64,000 bases of DNA from Sphingomonas sp. (GCF_019635515.1 NZ_JAHBZI010000002.1:289664-353663); one strand, 5' to 3'. Counted from the first letter of the stretch, positions 44,636 to 53,391 are shown. Notes: a model not told the origin generated them from the sequence alone. Numbers and translations: made by a program.

Positions 44636-46512
44636 CCGAACACCCCGTGCAGATACCAGCTGAGATCGCCCGTCGCGGGGCGCTCGCCATCGCCCTTGCG
44701 GAACAGCCAGTAGCGGCAGCCCATATCGTCCTCGACGCGGAAATAATCGCGCACGCTGTCCCGCTCGCCGGCGCGCTTCCACCACTCGCCATGGACGCGC
44801 TCGGGTCCGTCGGCGCGGACCACGCGGTGCGACGTGCCGCGCCAGGTGAAGCGGCGCGGGGCATGATCGGGCAATTCGGCCATGACGTGATCGATCCGCT
44901 CGGGGCGCCGCAGCAGCCGCGCCGGCTTGGGCCATTCGGGATGCCAGGGGTGGAGCGCGGGATTTCGATCGAGCTGACGGATGTCTCCGGCCTTGAGGGA
45001 TTGGCCGCTGCGCCCGGGCGAATCGAGCACGCCCATCGGCGCCACCGATCGCTCGGGGACATCGCTCTCCACCGGAGTGCTGCGCCACATCGCCGCCATG
45101 CCGATCCGCGTCGCCAGCGTGTCGATCAGGATGGCGAGATCGGGCGCGGCTTCCTCGTCGAGCCGCTCGACCACCGGCTGCGGCCCTTGGCGGTCGGCGC
45201 GGCGGACATGCAGCGCCATCGCGTCGATGCCATAGCCCGGCTCCACTTCCTCGATCCGCCGTGTCAGCAGCCGCAGGATATGCGCGGCGTCGCGGCTCGG
45301 GCGGGCCAGCCCCATGCGGATGCGTTGCGGCACGCCGTCGATGCGGTCGGCGATCAGCTCGATCCGGGTTGCGCCAAGACCCTCGGCTTCGAGAGCGGCC
45401 GCCAGCCGCGTGACGATTTGCCCGAGCCAATGCGCGATCGCCTCGGGTGTCGCGATCGGTTCGGCGAAACGCTGTGACGCGACGATCGCCTCACGCGGGA
45501 TCACCGGATCCAGCGGCTCGGGCAGGCGGCCCAGCGCGCGTTCGAGATTGCGCACCAGCGCCTTGCCGAATCGCTTGGCCAGCGGCCCGCGCGGCATCGC
45601 CGCCAGCTGCTCGACGCGGGTGACGCCCAGCCGGTGAAGCAATTCGATAGCCTTGCCTTCTATCCGCAAGGCATCGACCGGAAGCGAAGCCATAGCCTCG
45701 GCCTGCATGCAGGGTTTGCACAGGATGCCGTCATCCCGGCGAAAGCCGGGACCCAGGGTCGCAAACGACACCGCCTTTGATTCTGGATCCCGGCTTTCGC
45801 CGGGATGACGGTAATGATGCGCCAGCCCCCATGCCGCGCCCGGCGTATCGGCAATCGCGATCCGCGCCGCGAAGCCCAGCCGCGTCAGCAGACGCACCAG
45901 CCGCGCCGCCATCCGCGCCTCGCCGCCATGCAGATGCGCCACCCCGGTCAGGTCGAGGAACAGCGTGTCCTCGCCTTCGATCGCCACCGTTGGTGTCCAG
46001 CGCCGCGCCAGCGCCAGCGCCAGCCGCCTCAGCTCGGCGCGGTCGCCCTCCGGATCGGCGGGGCGGATATCGAGTCCGCGCACCTGCGCCCGCGCCTGGG
46101 TGACCGCCATGCCGGGGCGCAGTCCCAGCGCGAGGGCGTGCGGGCAGGCGGCGGCGATCTCGATCCGGCTGCCCTCGCGGATCGCGGTGATCAGCGGGAT
46201 GATTAGATCCTCCCCGGCACGGGGAGGGGGACCATGCGCAGCATGGTGGAGGGGGGGCGCCGCGAGCGAACCGTTTGCGGCAGCCCCCCCTCCACCACGC
46301 CCTTCGGGCGCGGTCCCCCTCCCCGTGCCGGGGAGGATCATCAGCCGGGGCGCATCCTCGCGGGCCCAGCGCGCGCCGGGGCGCCAGCCGCCGTTGCGCG
46401 GTGCCGGCGTGAGGGTGGGGGCGACGGGCTCAGGCGGCCCGGCGCGCCGCTCCGCCCGCCGCAGCCGGTCGATCGGCCAGCTTGGCAGGAAGAGCGCAGC
46501 GACCCGTTGCAT
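44632..46512 (-). CDS. imuB: ImuB-like Y-family polymerase homologue carrying two translated repeats
   Basis: The 626-residue protein has a Y-family-like layout (RVAALFLPSWPIDRLRRAE at the start, VAIEGEDTLFLDLTGVAHLH, helix-hairpin-helix LLHRLGVTRVEQLAAMPRG) but lacks the paired catalytic acids of active polymerases, as usual for ImuB. It bridges DnaE2 to the beta clamp. Two interspersed repeats are read in frame: residues about 58-102 (46206-46339) and 234-262 (45728-45811, peptide YRHPGESRDPESK). The N-terminal one interrupts the region expected to hold part of the palm, so activity needs checking. Confidence 0.9.
   Translation of the reverse strand: MQRVAALFLPSWPIDRLRRAERRAGPPEPVAPTLTPAPRNGGWRPGARWAREDAPRLMILPGTGRGTAPEGRGGGGAAANGSLAAPPLHHAAHGPPPRAGEDLIIPLITAIREGSRIEIAAACPHALALGLRPGMAVTQARAQVRGLDIRPADPEGDRAELRRLALALARRWTPTVAIEGEDTLFLDLTGVAHLHGGEARMAARLVRLLTRLGFAARIAIADTPGAAWGLAHHYRHPGESRDPESKAVSFATLGPGFRRDDGILCKPCMQAEAMASLPVDALRIEGKAIELLHRLGVTRVEQLAAMPRGPLAKRFGKALVRNLERALGRLPEPLDPVIPREAIVASQRFAEPIATPEAIAHWLGQIVTRLAAALEAEGLGATRIELIADRIDGVPQRIRMGLARPSRDAAHILRLLTRRIEEVEPGYGIDAMALHVRRADRQGPQPVVERLDEEAAPDLAILIDTLATRIGMAAMWRSTPVESDVPERSVAPMGVLDSPGRSGQSLKAGDIRQLDRNPALHPWHPEWPKPARLLRRPERIDHVMAELPDHAPRRFTWRGTSHRVVRADGPERVHGEWWKRAGERDSVRDYFRVEDDMGCRYWLFRKGDGERPATGDLSWYLHGVFG
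45728..45811. repeat. 84-bp palindromic repeat within imuB
   Basis: Perfect 24-base inverted arms, CCGTCATCCCGGCGAAAGCC (first 20 bases) at 45728 and its complement ending ATGACGG at 45811, flank a 36-base centre. The length is a multiple of three, which preserves the imuB frame. It belongs to the same family as the ligD insertion. Confidence 0.85.
46206..46339. repeat. 134-bp palindromic repeat within imuB
   Basis: Perfect 26-base inverted arms run GATCCTCCCCGGCACGGGGA (46206 onward) and the complement ending GGGGAGGATC at 46339. Inside are a second hairpin (CCATGCGCAGCATGG) and a further inverted pair (GGAGGGGGGG / CCCCCCCTCC). It is the same general class as the DUF559-flanking repeats (GGGAG-rich arms) and is translated in frame. 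Confidence 0.85.
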
Positions 46513-47176
46513 CGCATGCCTCCAATATCTGGGTGAATCCCTCGCCGCCCTTTTGCCGCGCCAGCTCGACTCGCCAGCGGTGCCGGCCGACGCCCTCCAC
46601 CGGCAGCGGCGTCGAGGGCGCGCAGCCGATCCGCCAGCGCGTCACGGCGGCGGAGGGCATGCCGATCGGATCCTGGCCCTCGCGGACGTTGCGTTTCATC
46701 AGCAAGGCGATCGTCCGTCCGCCCTCGGCCGCCAGCTGCAGGCGCCGCGTCGCGGTCATGTCCGCACGCTTCACTTCGCCGATCACCGCGCCGAGACCGC
46801 GATGCCGCAGCGCTTCCTCCATCACCGCCAGCAGCTCGGCATCGTCGCGCGCCTCGGCATAGATCAGGCGCTTGTGATCGAGGCCGACCTGGCTCAGCCC
46901 CGGCGCGAACAGGTCGCGGCGCTGGACGGCCCACAAGACCGGTCCCCAGGCCCGCGCCGCGATCCCGCCCATGAACAGGCTCGCCGCGCAATCCTCGGCC
47001 ATGTCCGGTCCCGCCGGCGCCACTTCGTGCAGCGCGTCGAGCCTGAGACCGGCCCCTACCAGCCGCGAATCGACCGCCTCCACCCCGAACGGCAAAACCG
47101 GCCGGCGGCGGAAACCCCGGTCCTCCAGACCGTTCAGCGTCTCGCGCAATTGTTTCAGGACAGCGGGGTCAGCCAC
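46430..47176 (-). CDS. imuA: ImuA (SulA/RecA-like) mutasome protein
   Basis: A 248-residue RecA-fold-like protein (VLPFGVEAVDSRLVGAGLRL, LHEVAPAGPDMAEDCAASLF, GPVLWAVQRRDLFAPGLSQV) of the ImuA family found upstream of imuB and dnaE2. It is the first gene of the operon and overlaps imuB by 83 bp. It starts at GTG 47176; a LexA-type box stands 39 bp upstream. The role is regulation or support of translesion synthesis. Confidence 0.88.
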   Translation of the reverse strand: MADPAVLKQLRETLNGLEDRGFRRRPVLPFGVEAVDSRLVGAGLRLDALHEVAPAGPDMAEDCAASLFMGGIAARAWGPVLWAVQRRDLFAPGLSQVGLDHKRLIYAEARDDAELLAVMEEALRHRGLGAVIGEVKRADMTATRRLQLAAEGGRTIALLMKRNVREGQDPIGMPSAAVTRWRIGCAPSTPLPVEGVGRHRWRVELARQKGGEGFTQILEACDATGRCALPAKLADRPAAAGGAARRAA

Positions 47177-47214
47177 TTGGATTACTCGGTGCTCACGACT
47201 CGGTCATGCGGAAT

Positions 47215-47229
47215 GTTCTTATTCTGTTC
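47215..47229 (-). promoter_or_regulatory. LexA (SOS) box of the imuA operon
   Basis: GTTC-TTATTCT-GTTC is an exact match to the alphaproteobacterial LexA consensus GTTC-N7-GTTC. Its position just upstream of imuA is typical, so the imuA-imuB-dnaE2-2H operon should be derepressed by DNA damage. A further GTTC...GAAC pair overlaps it (GTTCCACAAGAAC). Confidence 0.85.
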
Positions 47230-47438
47230 CACAAGAACAAAGAGTCAACCCCGAGGCCGGGCGAGGCGCCGTTTTGCCATTCGCGGCGTCGCGCCAAAGA
47301 TTGCGTTGCCTGGCGTGCCGCCCGGCATTTCAGGTCAGTAGCACTGACCTTGTTGCGCCGGCCTTTGAAATTTTATAACAAGGCTCCAAACACGAGTCCC
47401 GCGCGTTCATCCATGCGGGGACAATGTCCGGAGAGCCC

Positions 47439-48725
47439 ATGGGAACCGAGCGCGACCGCTCCAATCTGCCGCCCCCCAATCTGCCAGGATTGTCGCTGCA
47501 CGTGCCGGAGCCCAAATTCCGTCCGGGCGACGAGGTCGATTTCAGCGATATCGATGTGCCCGCCGCCGGCTCGGCGCGGCGGCCCGACACCGCCGATCCC
47601 GCGAACAGCTTTCATGAACTGGCGTTCGGCCTCGTCCGCGTTCTCGACGACGAGGGCAATGCCGTCGGCCCGTGGAACCCGAAGCTCGACGCCGACACGC
47701 TGCGCAAGATGTTGCGCTCGATGGCGCTGGTCCGTGCTTTCGACGAGCGCATGTTCCGCGCCCAGCGCCAGGGCAAGACCAGCTTCTACATGAAATGCAC
47801 CGGCGAGGAGGCGACTTCGGTCGGCGCCGCGGCGGCGCTCGCGACCGACGACATGTGCTTTCCCTCCTATCGCCAGCAAGGCGTGCTGATCACGCGCGGC
47901 TGCCCGCTGGTCGATATGATGAACCAGATCTATTCGAACAGCGGCGACAAGTTGCAGGGCCGCCAGCTGCCGATCATGTATTCGGAGAAGCGTTTCAGCT
48001 TCTTCTCGATCTCCGGCAATCTGACGACGCAATATCCGCAGGCGGTTGGCTGGGCGATGGCATCGGCTGCCAAGGGCGACACCCGCATCGCCGCGACATG
48101 GTGTGGCGACGGCTCGACGGCGGAGGGCGACTTCCACTCGGCGCTGACCTTCGCGACGGTCTACCGCGCTCCGGTGATCTTCAACGTCGTCAACAATCAA
48201 TGGGCGATTTCGAGCTTTTCGGGCTTCGCCGGCGCCGAGGCGACCACCTTCGCGGCGCGCGCCATCGGCTATGGCATTGCCGGGCTCCGCGTCGACGGCA
48301 ACGATATCCTCGCCGTCTATGCCGCGACGCTGTGGGCCGCCGAGCGGGCGCGGACCAATCAGGGCCCGACCCTGATCGAGCATTTCACCTATCGCGCCGA
48401 AGGCCATTCGACCTCCGACGATCCCACCCAATATCGCTCGGCGGGCGAGCCGACGAGCTGGCCGCTCGGCGACCCGATCCAGCGCCTCAAGCAGCATCTG
48501 ATCGCGATCGGCGAATGGGACGAGGAGCGCCATGCCGCGCAGGATCTGGAGCTCGCCGAGGAAGTGAAGGCCGCGCAGAAGCAGGCCGAAAAGAACGGCG
48601 TGCTCGGCCACGGCATGCATCAGAAATTCGACACGATGTTCGAAGGGGTGTTCGAGGAAATGCCCTGGCACCTGAGGGAGCAATGCCAGCAGATGCTCGA
48701 CGAGCAGAAGGCGGCGGGCCTGTGA
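47439..48725 (+). CDS. bkdA1: Branched-chain 2-oxoacid dehydrogenase E1 alpha subunit
   Basis: A 428-residue thiamine-diphosphate enzyme subunit. The N-terminal PNLPGLSLHVPEPKFRPGDE and the TPP motif CGDGSTAEGDFHSALTFATV, ending NNQWAIS, identify the 3-methyl-2-oxobutanoate dehydrogenase alpha type rather than pyruvate dehydrogenase. It decarboxylates branched-chain keto acids. I chose ATG 47439 (GGAGAG upstream); ATG 47424 is possible. Its stop overlaps the GTG of the beta gene. Confidence 0.9.
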   Translation: MGTERDRSNLPPPNLPGLSLHVPEPKFRPGDEVDFSDIDVPAAGSARRPDTADPANSFHELAFGLVRVLDDEGNAVGPWNPKLDADTLRKMLRSMALVRAFDERMFRAQRQGKTSFYMKCTGEEATSVGAAAALATDDMCFPSYRQQGVLITRGCPLVDMMNQIYSNSGDKLQGRQLPIMYSEKRFSFFSISGNLTTQYPQAVGWAMASAAKGDTRIAATWCGDGSTAEGDFHSALTFATVYRAPVIFNVVNNQWAISSFSGFAGAEATTFAARAIGYGIAGLRVDGNDILAVYAATLWAAERARTNQGPTLIEHFTYRAEGHSTSDDPTQYRSAGEPTSWPLGDPIQRLKQHLIAIGEWDEERHAAQDLELAEEVKAAQKQAEKNGVLGHGMHQKFDTMFEGVFEEMPWHLREQCQQMLDEQKAAGL

Positions 48726-49780
48726 ACGCCGATACGATGCACAACGCCATGGAAGCGCAGGGCGCGGCGACGCGCATGAACATGATCCAGGCGATCAATT
48801 CCGCCATGGACGTGATGATGGCGCGCGATCCCGATGTCGTCGTGATGGGCGAGGATGTCGGCTATTTCGGCGGCGTCTTCCGTGCCACCGCCGGGCTTCA
48901 GTCGAAATATGGCAAGACCCGGGTGTTCGACACGCCGATCAGCGAATGCGGCATCATCGGCGTCGCGGTCGGCATGGGCGCCTATGGCCTCCGGCCGGTG
49001 CCCGAGATCCAGTTCGCCGATTATATCTATCCCGGGCTCGATCAGCTCGTCTCCGAAGCGGCGCGGCTGCGCTATCGCTCGGCGGGCGAATTCATCTCGC
49101 CGATCACGGTGCGCTCGCCGTTCGGCGGCGGCATCTTCGGCGGCCAGACCCACAGCCAGTCGCCGGAGGCGATCTTCGCGCACATCTCGGGCGTGAAGAC
49201 GGTGATCCCCTCGACGCCCTATGACGCCAAGGGGCTGCTGATCGCCGCGATCGAGGACAACGACCCGGTCGTCTTCTTCGAGCCGAAGCGCATCTATAAC
49301 GGCCCGTTCCACGGTCATTATGACCGCCCGGCCAAGACCTGGGCCGCCCATCCCGGCGGCGAAGTGCCCGAAGGCTATTACCGGATTCCGCTCGGCAAGG
49401 CGGCGATCCCGCGCGCCGGCAACGACGTGACGATCATCACCTATGGCACGATGGTCCATGTCGCCCAGACCACGATCGAGGAAATGGGCATCGACGCCGA
49501 GATCATCGATATCCGCTCGATCGTGCCGCTCGACATCGAGACGATCGAAGCCTCGGTCAAAAAGACCGGGCGCTGCCTGATCGTCCATGAAGCGACGCGC
49601 ACCGCCGGCTTTGGCGCCGAGCTTATGGCGCTGGTGCAGGAGCGCTGCTTCTACCATCTCGAAGCCCCGATCGAGCGCGTCACCGGCTTCGACACCCCCT
49701 ATCCGCACAGCCTCGAATGGGCCTATTTCCCCGGCCCCGTCCGCATCGGCACCGCGCTCAAGAAACTCCTGAAGGACTGA
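48722..49780 (+). CDS. bkdA2: Branched-chain 2-oxoacid dehydrogenase E1 beta subunit
   Basis: The 352-residue transketolase-type subunit shows MNMIQAINSAMDVMMARDPD, VVVMGEDVGYFGGVFRATAG, FADYIYPGLDQLVSEAARLR and the C-terminal ITYGTMVHVAQTT plus EATRTAGFGAELMAL. It forms the alpha2-beta2 E1 with the upstream gene. It starts at GTG 48722 overlapping the E1 alpha stop; the E2 gene begins 2 bp after it ends. Confidence 0.92.
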   Translation: MNADTMHNAMEAQGAATRMNMIQAINSAMDVMMARDPDVVVMGEDVGYFGGVFRATAGLQSKYGKTRVFDTPISECGIIGVAVGMGAYGLRPVPEIQFADYIYPGLDQLVSEAARLRYRSAGEFISPITVRSPFGGGIFGGQTHSQSPEAIFAHISGVKTVIPSTPYDAKGLLIAAIEDNDPVVFFEPKRIYNGPFHGHYDRPAKTWAAHPGGEVPEGYYRIPLGKAAIPRAGNDVTIITYGTMVHVAQTTIEEMGIDAEIIDIRSIVPLDIETIEASVKKTGRCLIVHEATRTAGFGAELMALVQERCFYHLEAPIERVTGFDTPYPHSLEWAYFPGPVRIGTALKKLLKD

Positions 49781-49782
49781 CC

Positions 49783-51114
49783 ATGGCACGCTTCACGTTT
49801 CGCTTGCCCGATATCGGCGAAGGCATTTCCGAGGCCGAGATCGTCGCGTGGCACGTCAAGGTCGGCGACCGTGTCGAGGAGGACCAGCAGGTCGCCGACA
49901 TGATGACCGACAAGGCGACCGTCGAGATGGAATCGCCCGTCGCGGGAATCGTCGTCGAAGTCGCCGGCGAAGTCGGCGACCAGATCGCGATCGGATCGGC
50001 GCTGATCATCGTCGAGACCGATGGCGACGCGCCCGCCGAAGCGGAGACCGCGCCGCCGAGCGAGGACGTGCTCGAAGCGGAGAATCCCGGCGTCGAGGAA
50101 GTGGCGGCTCCTGCGCCCGCACCCACGCCCGCTCCGGCACCGGCCAGTGCTCAAGCGGAAGCGGGAGCCCAGGGTTCCAGGGACGGCGCTGGCGACTCTG
50201 GACCCCTGCTTTCGCAGGGGAACAAGGAAGAAGAGCGCCACCAAATCCTCGCCTCGCCCGCGGTCCGCGCCCGCGCCCGGGATCTCGGCGTCGATCTCGC
50301 TTCGGTGAAGGCCGACGGCAACCATATCCGCCACGCCGATCTCGACGCGTTCCTGCGCTACGGCAGCGGCCAGGGCTATCAGGCCCCGCACGCCAGCCGT
50401 GCCCGCGACGACGAACCGGTCAAGGTCATCGGCATGCGCCGCCGCATCGCCGAGAATATGCAGGCGGCTAAGCGCCACATCCCGCACTTCACCTATGTCG
50501 ATGAAGTGGACGTGACCGCGCTCGAGGAGATGCGCGCCGATCTCAACGCCAATCGCGGCAATCGCCCCAAGCTGACGATGCTGCCCTTCCTGATCGTCGC
50601 GATCTGCCGTACCATCCCTGCCTTCCCGATGATCAACGCCCGCTATGACGACGAGGCCGGCGTGGTCACCCGCCATGGCCGCGTCCATCTCGGCATGGCC
50701 GCGCAGACCGATGCCGGGCTGATGGTACCGGTGATCCGCGACGCGCAGGACATGAACGTCTGGCAGCTCGCCGCCGAGGTCAGCCGCCTCGCCGAGGCCG
50801 CGCGCACCGGCAAGGCCAAGTCGGACGAACTCAGCGGCTCGACCCTGACGATCACCTCGCTCGGACCGCTCGGCGGCATCGTCACCACGCCCGTCATCAA
50901 CCGCCCCGAAGTGGCGATCATCGGCCCCAACAAGATCGTCGAGCGCCCGGTCTTCGCAAAAAACAGTCATGGGACCGACGAGATCGTCCGCGCCAAGCTG
51001 ATGAACGTCTCGATCAGCTGCGATCACCGCGTCGTCGATGGCCATGATGCGGCGAGCTTCGTCGCAGCCCTCAAGAAGCTGCTCGAAACCCCGGTTCTCC
51101 TGTTCGCGGATTGA
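49783..51114 (+). CDS. bkdB: Dihydrolipoamide acyltransferase (E2) of the branched-chain dehydrogenase
   Basis: The 443-residue protein has an N-terminal lipoyl domain (FRLPDIGEGISEAEIVAWHV; lipoyl-Lys in MMTDKATVEM), a Pro/Ala linker (about 95-150), a peripheral-subunit-binding domain (ILASPAVRARARDLGVDLAS) and an acyltransferase core with the catalytic HRVVDGHDAA. Part of the linker (about 121-148) derives from an interspersed repeat. No E3 gene is nearby. Confidence 0.92.
   Translation: MARFTFRLPDIGEGISEAEIVAWHVKVGDRVEEDQQVADMMTDKATVEMESPVAGIVVEVAGEVGDQIAIGSALIIVETDGDAPAEAETAPPSEDVLEAENPGVEEVAAPAPAPTPAPAPASAQAEAGAQGSRDGAGDSGPLLSQGNKEEERHQILASPAVRARARDLGVDLASVKADGNHIRHADLDAFLRYGSGQGYQAPHASRARDDEPVKVIGMRRRIAENMQAAKRHIPHFTYVDEVDVTALEEMRADLNANRGNRPKLTMLPFLIVAICRTIPAFPMINARYDDEAGVVTRHGRVHLGMAAQTDAGLMVPVIRDAQDMNVWQLAAEVSRLAEAARTGKAKSDELSGSTLTITSLGPLGGIVTTPVINRPEVAIIGPNKIVERPVFAKNSHGTDEIVRAKLMNVSISCDHRVVDGHDAASFVAALKKLLETPVLLFAD
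50145..50225. repeat. Interspersed repeat in the E2 linker
   Basis: The stretch contains CCCTGCTTTCGCAGGG (hairpin) and a degenerate left arm around AGCGGGAGCCCAGGGTTCC, and is translated as GSRDGAGDSGPLLSQGN. A related core (GCTTTCGCAGGAGAAC) occurs at 14524-14539 outside genes, so this is a mobile-type repeat rather than native linker sequence. Confidence 0.6.
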
Positions 51115-51125
51115 TTGGCCCAAAA

Positions 51126-51302
51126 ATGGGAGAGCTCGTCAATCTGCGGCAGGCGCGAAAGGCGCGCGACCGCAAGGTCCGCGCCGCCACGGCTGACGCC
51201 AATCGCGTGGCGTTCGGTCGCACCAAGGCCGAGCGTGCCGCCGACGCAGCGGCCAAAACGCGCCTCGACAAAACCCTCGACGGCGCCCGCCGCGAGGACT
51301 GA
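51126..51302 (+). CDS. DUF4169 small protein
   Basis: A 58-residue, highly charged helical protein (MGELVNLRQARKARDRKVRA, NRVAFGRTKAERAADAAAK) matching the DUF4169 family common in alphaproteobacteria. It lies 11 bp after the E2 gene. No function is known to me. The start has no strong ribosome site; a TTG at 51111 is an alternative. Confidence 0.75.
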   Translation: MGELVNLRQARKARDRKVRAATADANRVAFGRTKAERAADAAAKTRLDKTLDGARRED

Positions 51303-51333
51303 CAAGCGCCGCGCCGGGGATTAGGCTGGCGGC

Positions 51334-52152
51334 ATGCATTTCGATGTCCTGCAATCGATCAGCCTGTCGGGCGATCCGCTCGTCGCCAATGACGACCGCG
51401 CCGGCAGCGGCGCCCGCCTCGCCTGGATGATCGATGGCGGCACCGATCTCGGCCCGCCCGGGCTGCTCGGGTCTCAGGGCGGCGCGGCGTGGCTGGCCAG
51501 CGAAGCCCAGGCCGGTTTCTCCGCCGCCGCCGACGCCCCGATCGCGACGATCTTCGGGGAAGTCGGCGAGCGCCTGATCGCCGCTTTCGCCAAGGCAAGC
51601 ACCTGCGTGCCCGAAGGCCGCTGGGAGCTCCCTGTCGCCTCGGCCATTGCCGTCCGGCTCACGGGCGACGCGCTCGAATGCGGCTGGCTCGGCGATTGCG
51701 CCGCGCTCCACGTCAGCAACGGCAAGGTCGCCCGGCTCGGCCCCGCCGCCGACCGCGACGGCGAGACCGAGCGCGCCCGCTCGCTCGCCCATCACGGTCT
51801 CGGTACGGTCAAGAAAACCGCCCCGATCCTCGCGGAATTGCGCAGGTCCCGCGGCCGTCCGGAGATGCGCGTGCTCAGCGTCAATCCCGAGCATATGCGA
51901 GTCGCGACCAGCGTGGCGGCCTGCGCCCCCGGCGACGAATTGCTGCTGATGACCGACGGCTTCGCGGCCCTGGTCGATTCATACGGCGCCTATGACGCCG
52001 CATCGCTGATGGAGGCGGTGTGGGCGCACGGGCTCGCCGCGCTCGCCGCCGAATTGCGCGGCATCGAACAGGCCGACAGCGCCTGTACGCGATATCCCCG
52101 CTTCAAGGTTTCGGACGACGCCACGGCATTGTGGCTGCGCATCGGAGGATAA
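51334..52152 (+). CDS. PP2C-like serine/threonine phosphatase domain protein
   Basis: The 272-residue protein has a PP2C-type outline: an early NDDRAG and WMIDGGTD acidic segment, GWLGDCAALHV, and a late LLLMTDGFAALVDSYGAYD. These correspond to metal-binding Asp motifs, though some are shortened. It could be a divergent phosphatase without an identified partner kinase. It precedes the YciI-like gene by 1 bp. Confidence 0.6.
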   Translation: MHFDVLQSISLSGDPLVANDDRAGSGARLAWMIDGGTDLGPPGLLGSQGGAAWLASEAQAGFSAAADAPIATIFGEVGERLIAAFAKASTCVPEGRWELPVASAIAVRLTGDALECGWLGDCAALHVSNGKVARLGPAADRDGETERARSLAHHGLGTVKKTAPILAELRRSRGRPEMRVLSVNPEHMRVATSVAACAPGDELLLMTDGFAALVDSYGAYDAASLMEAVWAHGLAALAAELRGIEQADSACTRYPRFKVSDDATALWLRIGG

Positions 52153-52153
52153 G

Positions 52154-52468
52154 GTGGCCCATTTCCTGCTCCGCTACGAGCTCGCGTCCGACTATCTCGC
52201 CCGCCGCGGCGACTATCGCGACGCGCATCTGGCGCTGGCCTGGCGGGCCGCGAATGCCGGCACCTTGCTGCTCGGTGGCGCGGTCGGCGACCCTGTCGAA
52301 AGCGCGCTGCTGCTCTTCAACGATTCCGGCGCCGCCCGCGCCTTTGCCGAGGCCGATCCGTATGTCACCGCCGGTCTCGTCACCGCCTGGCGGGTGCTGC
52401 CCTGGGCCACCGTGACCGGCGAAACCTGCGCGACGCCGGTGCGCCCGGCCCAGGGGCCCGGACCCTAG
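52154..52468 (+). CDS. YciI-like (YCII-related) protein
   Basis: A 104-residue ferredoxin-fold protein: HFLLRYELASDYLARRGDYR, LAWRAANAGTLLLGGAVGD, ALLLFNDSGAARAFAEADPY. This matches the YCII family of unknown, possibly enzymatic, function. It starts at GTG 52154. Its stop shares a CTAG palindrome with the convergent membrane protein gene. Confidence 0.8.
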   Translation: MAHFLLRYELASDYLARRGDYRDAHLALAWRAANAGTLLLGGAVGDPVESALLLFNDSGAARAFAEADPYVTAGLVTAWRVLPWATVTGETCATPVRPAQGPGP

Positions 52469-53391
52469 CTCAGCGCCGCGCGCACCTGTTCCTGCGCGGC
52501 CTTGATCCGCGCCATCGCGTCCTTGTCGATCTTTTCGCTGGCCCCGGCCGCTTCGGCGCGTTTGGCCTGCAGCGCCTTGTAGCGCGCGGCATCGCCGCCC
52601 GAATTGAAGCCGAAATAGGCATTGGCGTTATACCAGCTGCGCTTGGCCAGCAGCGCGCAAAGCTCGGCGGTGCCGTCGAGGAACGCCAGCTGACTGGCCA
52701 GCCGCCCGTCCGCCCCGCCCGGCGCCGCGATCGTCCGGATCGCTTCCTTCATCGGCGCATCGAACGCCGCCGCGTCGATCGCCTTGCCGATCGCCTCCGC
52801 CCGCTCGGCGCGCTTGCCGGCCTGCTCCTGCGCCAGCGTCCTGATCCCCGCCAGATCGCCGCATCTGGCGATCGTCTGCGGGTTCTGCGCCAGCAGATAG
52901 GGGCTGCTCAGATTGCCGACCCCGAACTTCGCCAGCGCCGCGTCATAATCGCGCCGCTCGCTCGCGTCCGCCGCCACCGCTTCCGCATACAGCCGCGACA
53001 CCGCGCCGCGCCCCGCCGCATCGCGCGGCAGGATCGGATTGCCCTGCGGCCCGAACGCGATCTCTGCAAAGCTGCTCGGGTCCTCGCGCCCGCCGGCCTC
53101 ATATTGGCGGTGGGTCAGATAGCCGGCCAGCGCTCCCACCGCGAGCAGGAACGCGAGCGATCCCGCCTTCCAGCCCAGGCTCGACAGCCGCGTCGTCACC
53201 ACGAAGCCGATCAGCCATAACGCGAACCCCGCCGCCACGCCGGTGCCGACCAGCGTCATCTGCGGTTGCGCCGGCAGGAAATGCGGTACCAGCACGGTCG
53301 CCGCGACCAGTACCACGCATCCCGCCAAGGCCGCGATCACCGGATGGTCGTGCGGGCCGCCAAGCTCCGCGTCATACTCGTCGGACATCAT
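52465..53391 (-). CDS. Hypothetical membrane protein with long periplasmic helical domain
   Basis: The 308-residue protein has a short acidic N-terminus, three or so membrane segments (VIAALAGCVVLVAATVLVPHF, LVGTGVAAGFALWLIGFVV, GSLAFLLAVGALAGYLTH), then about 200 residues of Ala-rich helices (AEAVAADASERRDYDAALAK and following). I recognise no family. ATG 53391 or 53388 follows GGGGGAGAG. It is divergent from rarD. Confidence 0.6.
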   Translation of the reverse strand: MMSDEYDAELGGPHDHPVIAALAGCVVLVAATVLVPHFLPAQPQMTLVGTGVAAGFALWLIGFVVTTRLSSLGWKAGSLAFLLAVGALAGYLTHRQYEAGGREDPSSFAEIAFGPQGNPILPRDAAGRGAVSRLYAEAVAADASERRDYDAALAKFGVGNLSSPYLLAQNPQTIARCGDLAGIRTLAQEQAGKRAERAEAIGKAIDAAAFDAPMKEAIRTIAAPGGADGRLASQLAFLDGTAELCALLAKRSWYNANAYFGFNSGGDAARYKALQAKRAEAAGASEKIDKDAMARIKAAQEQVRAALS

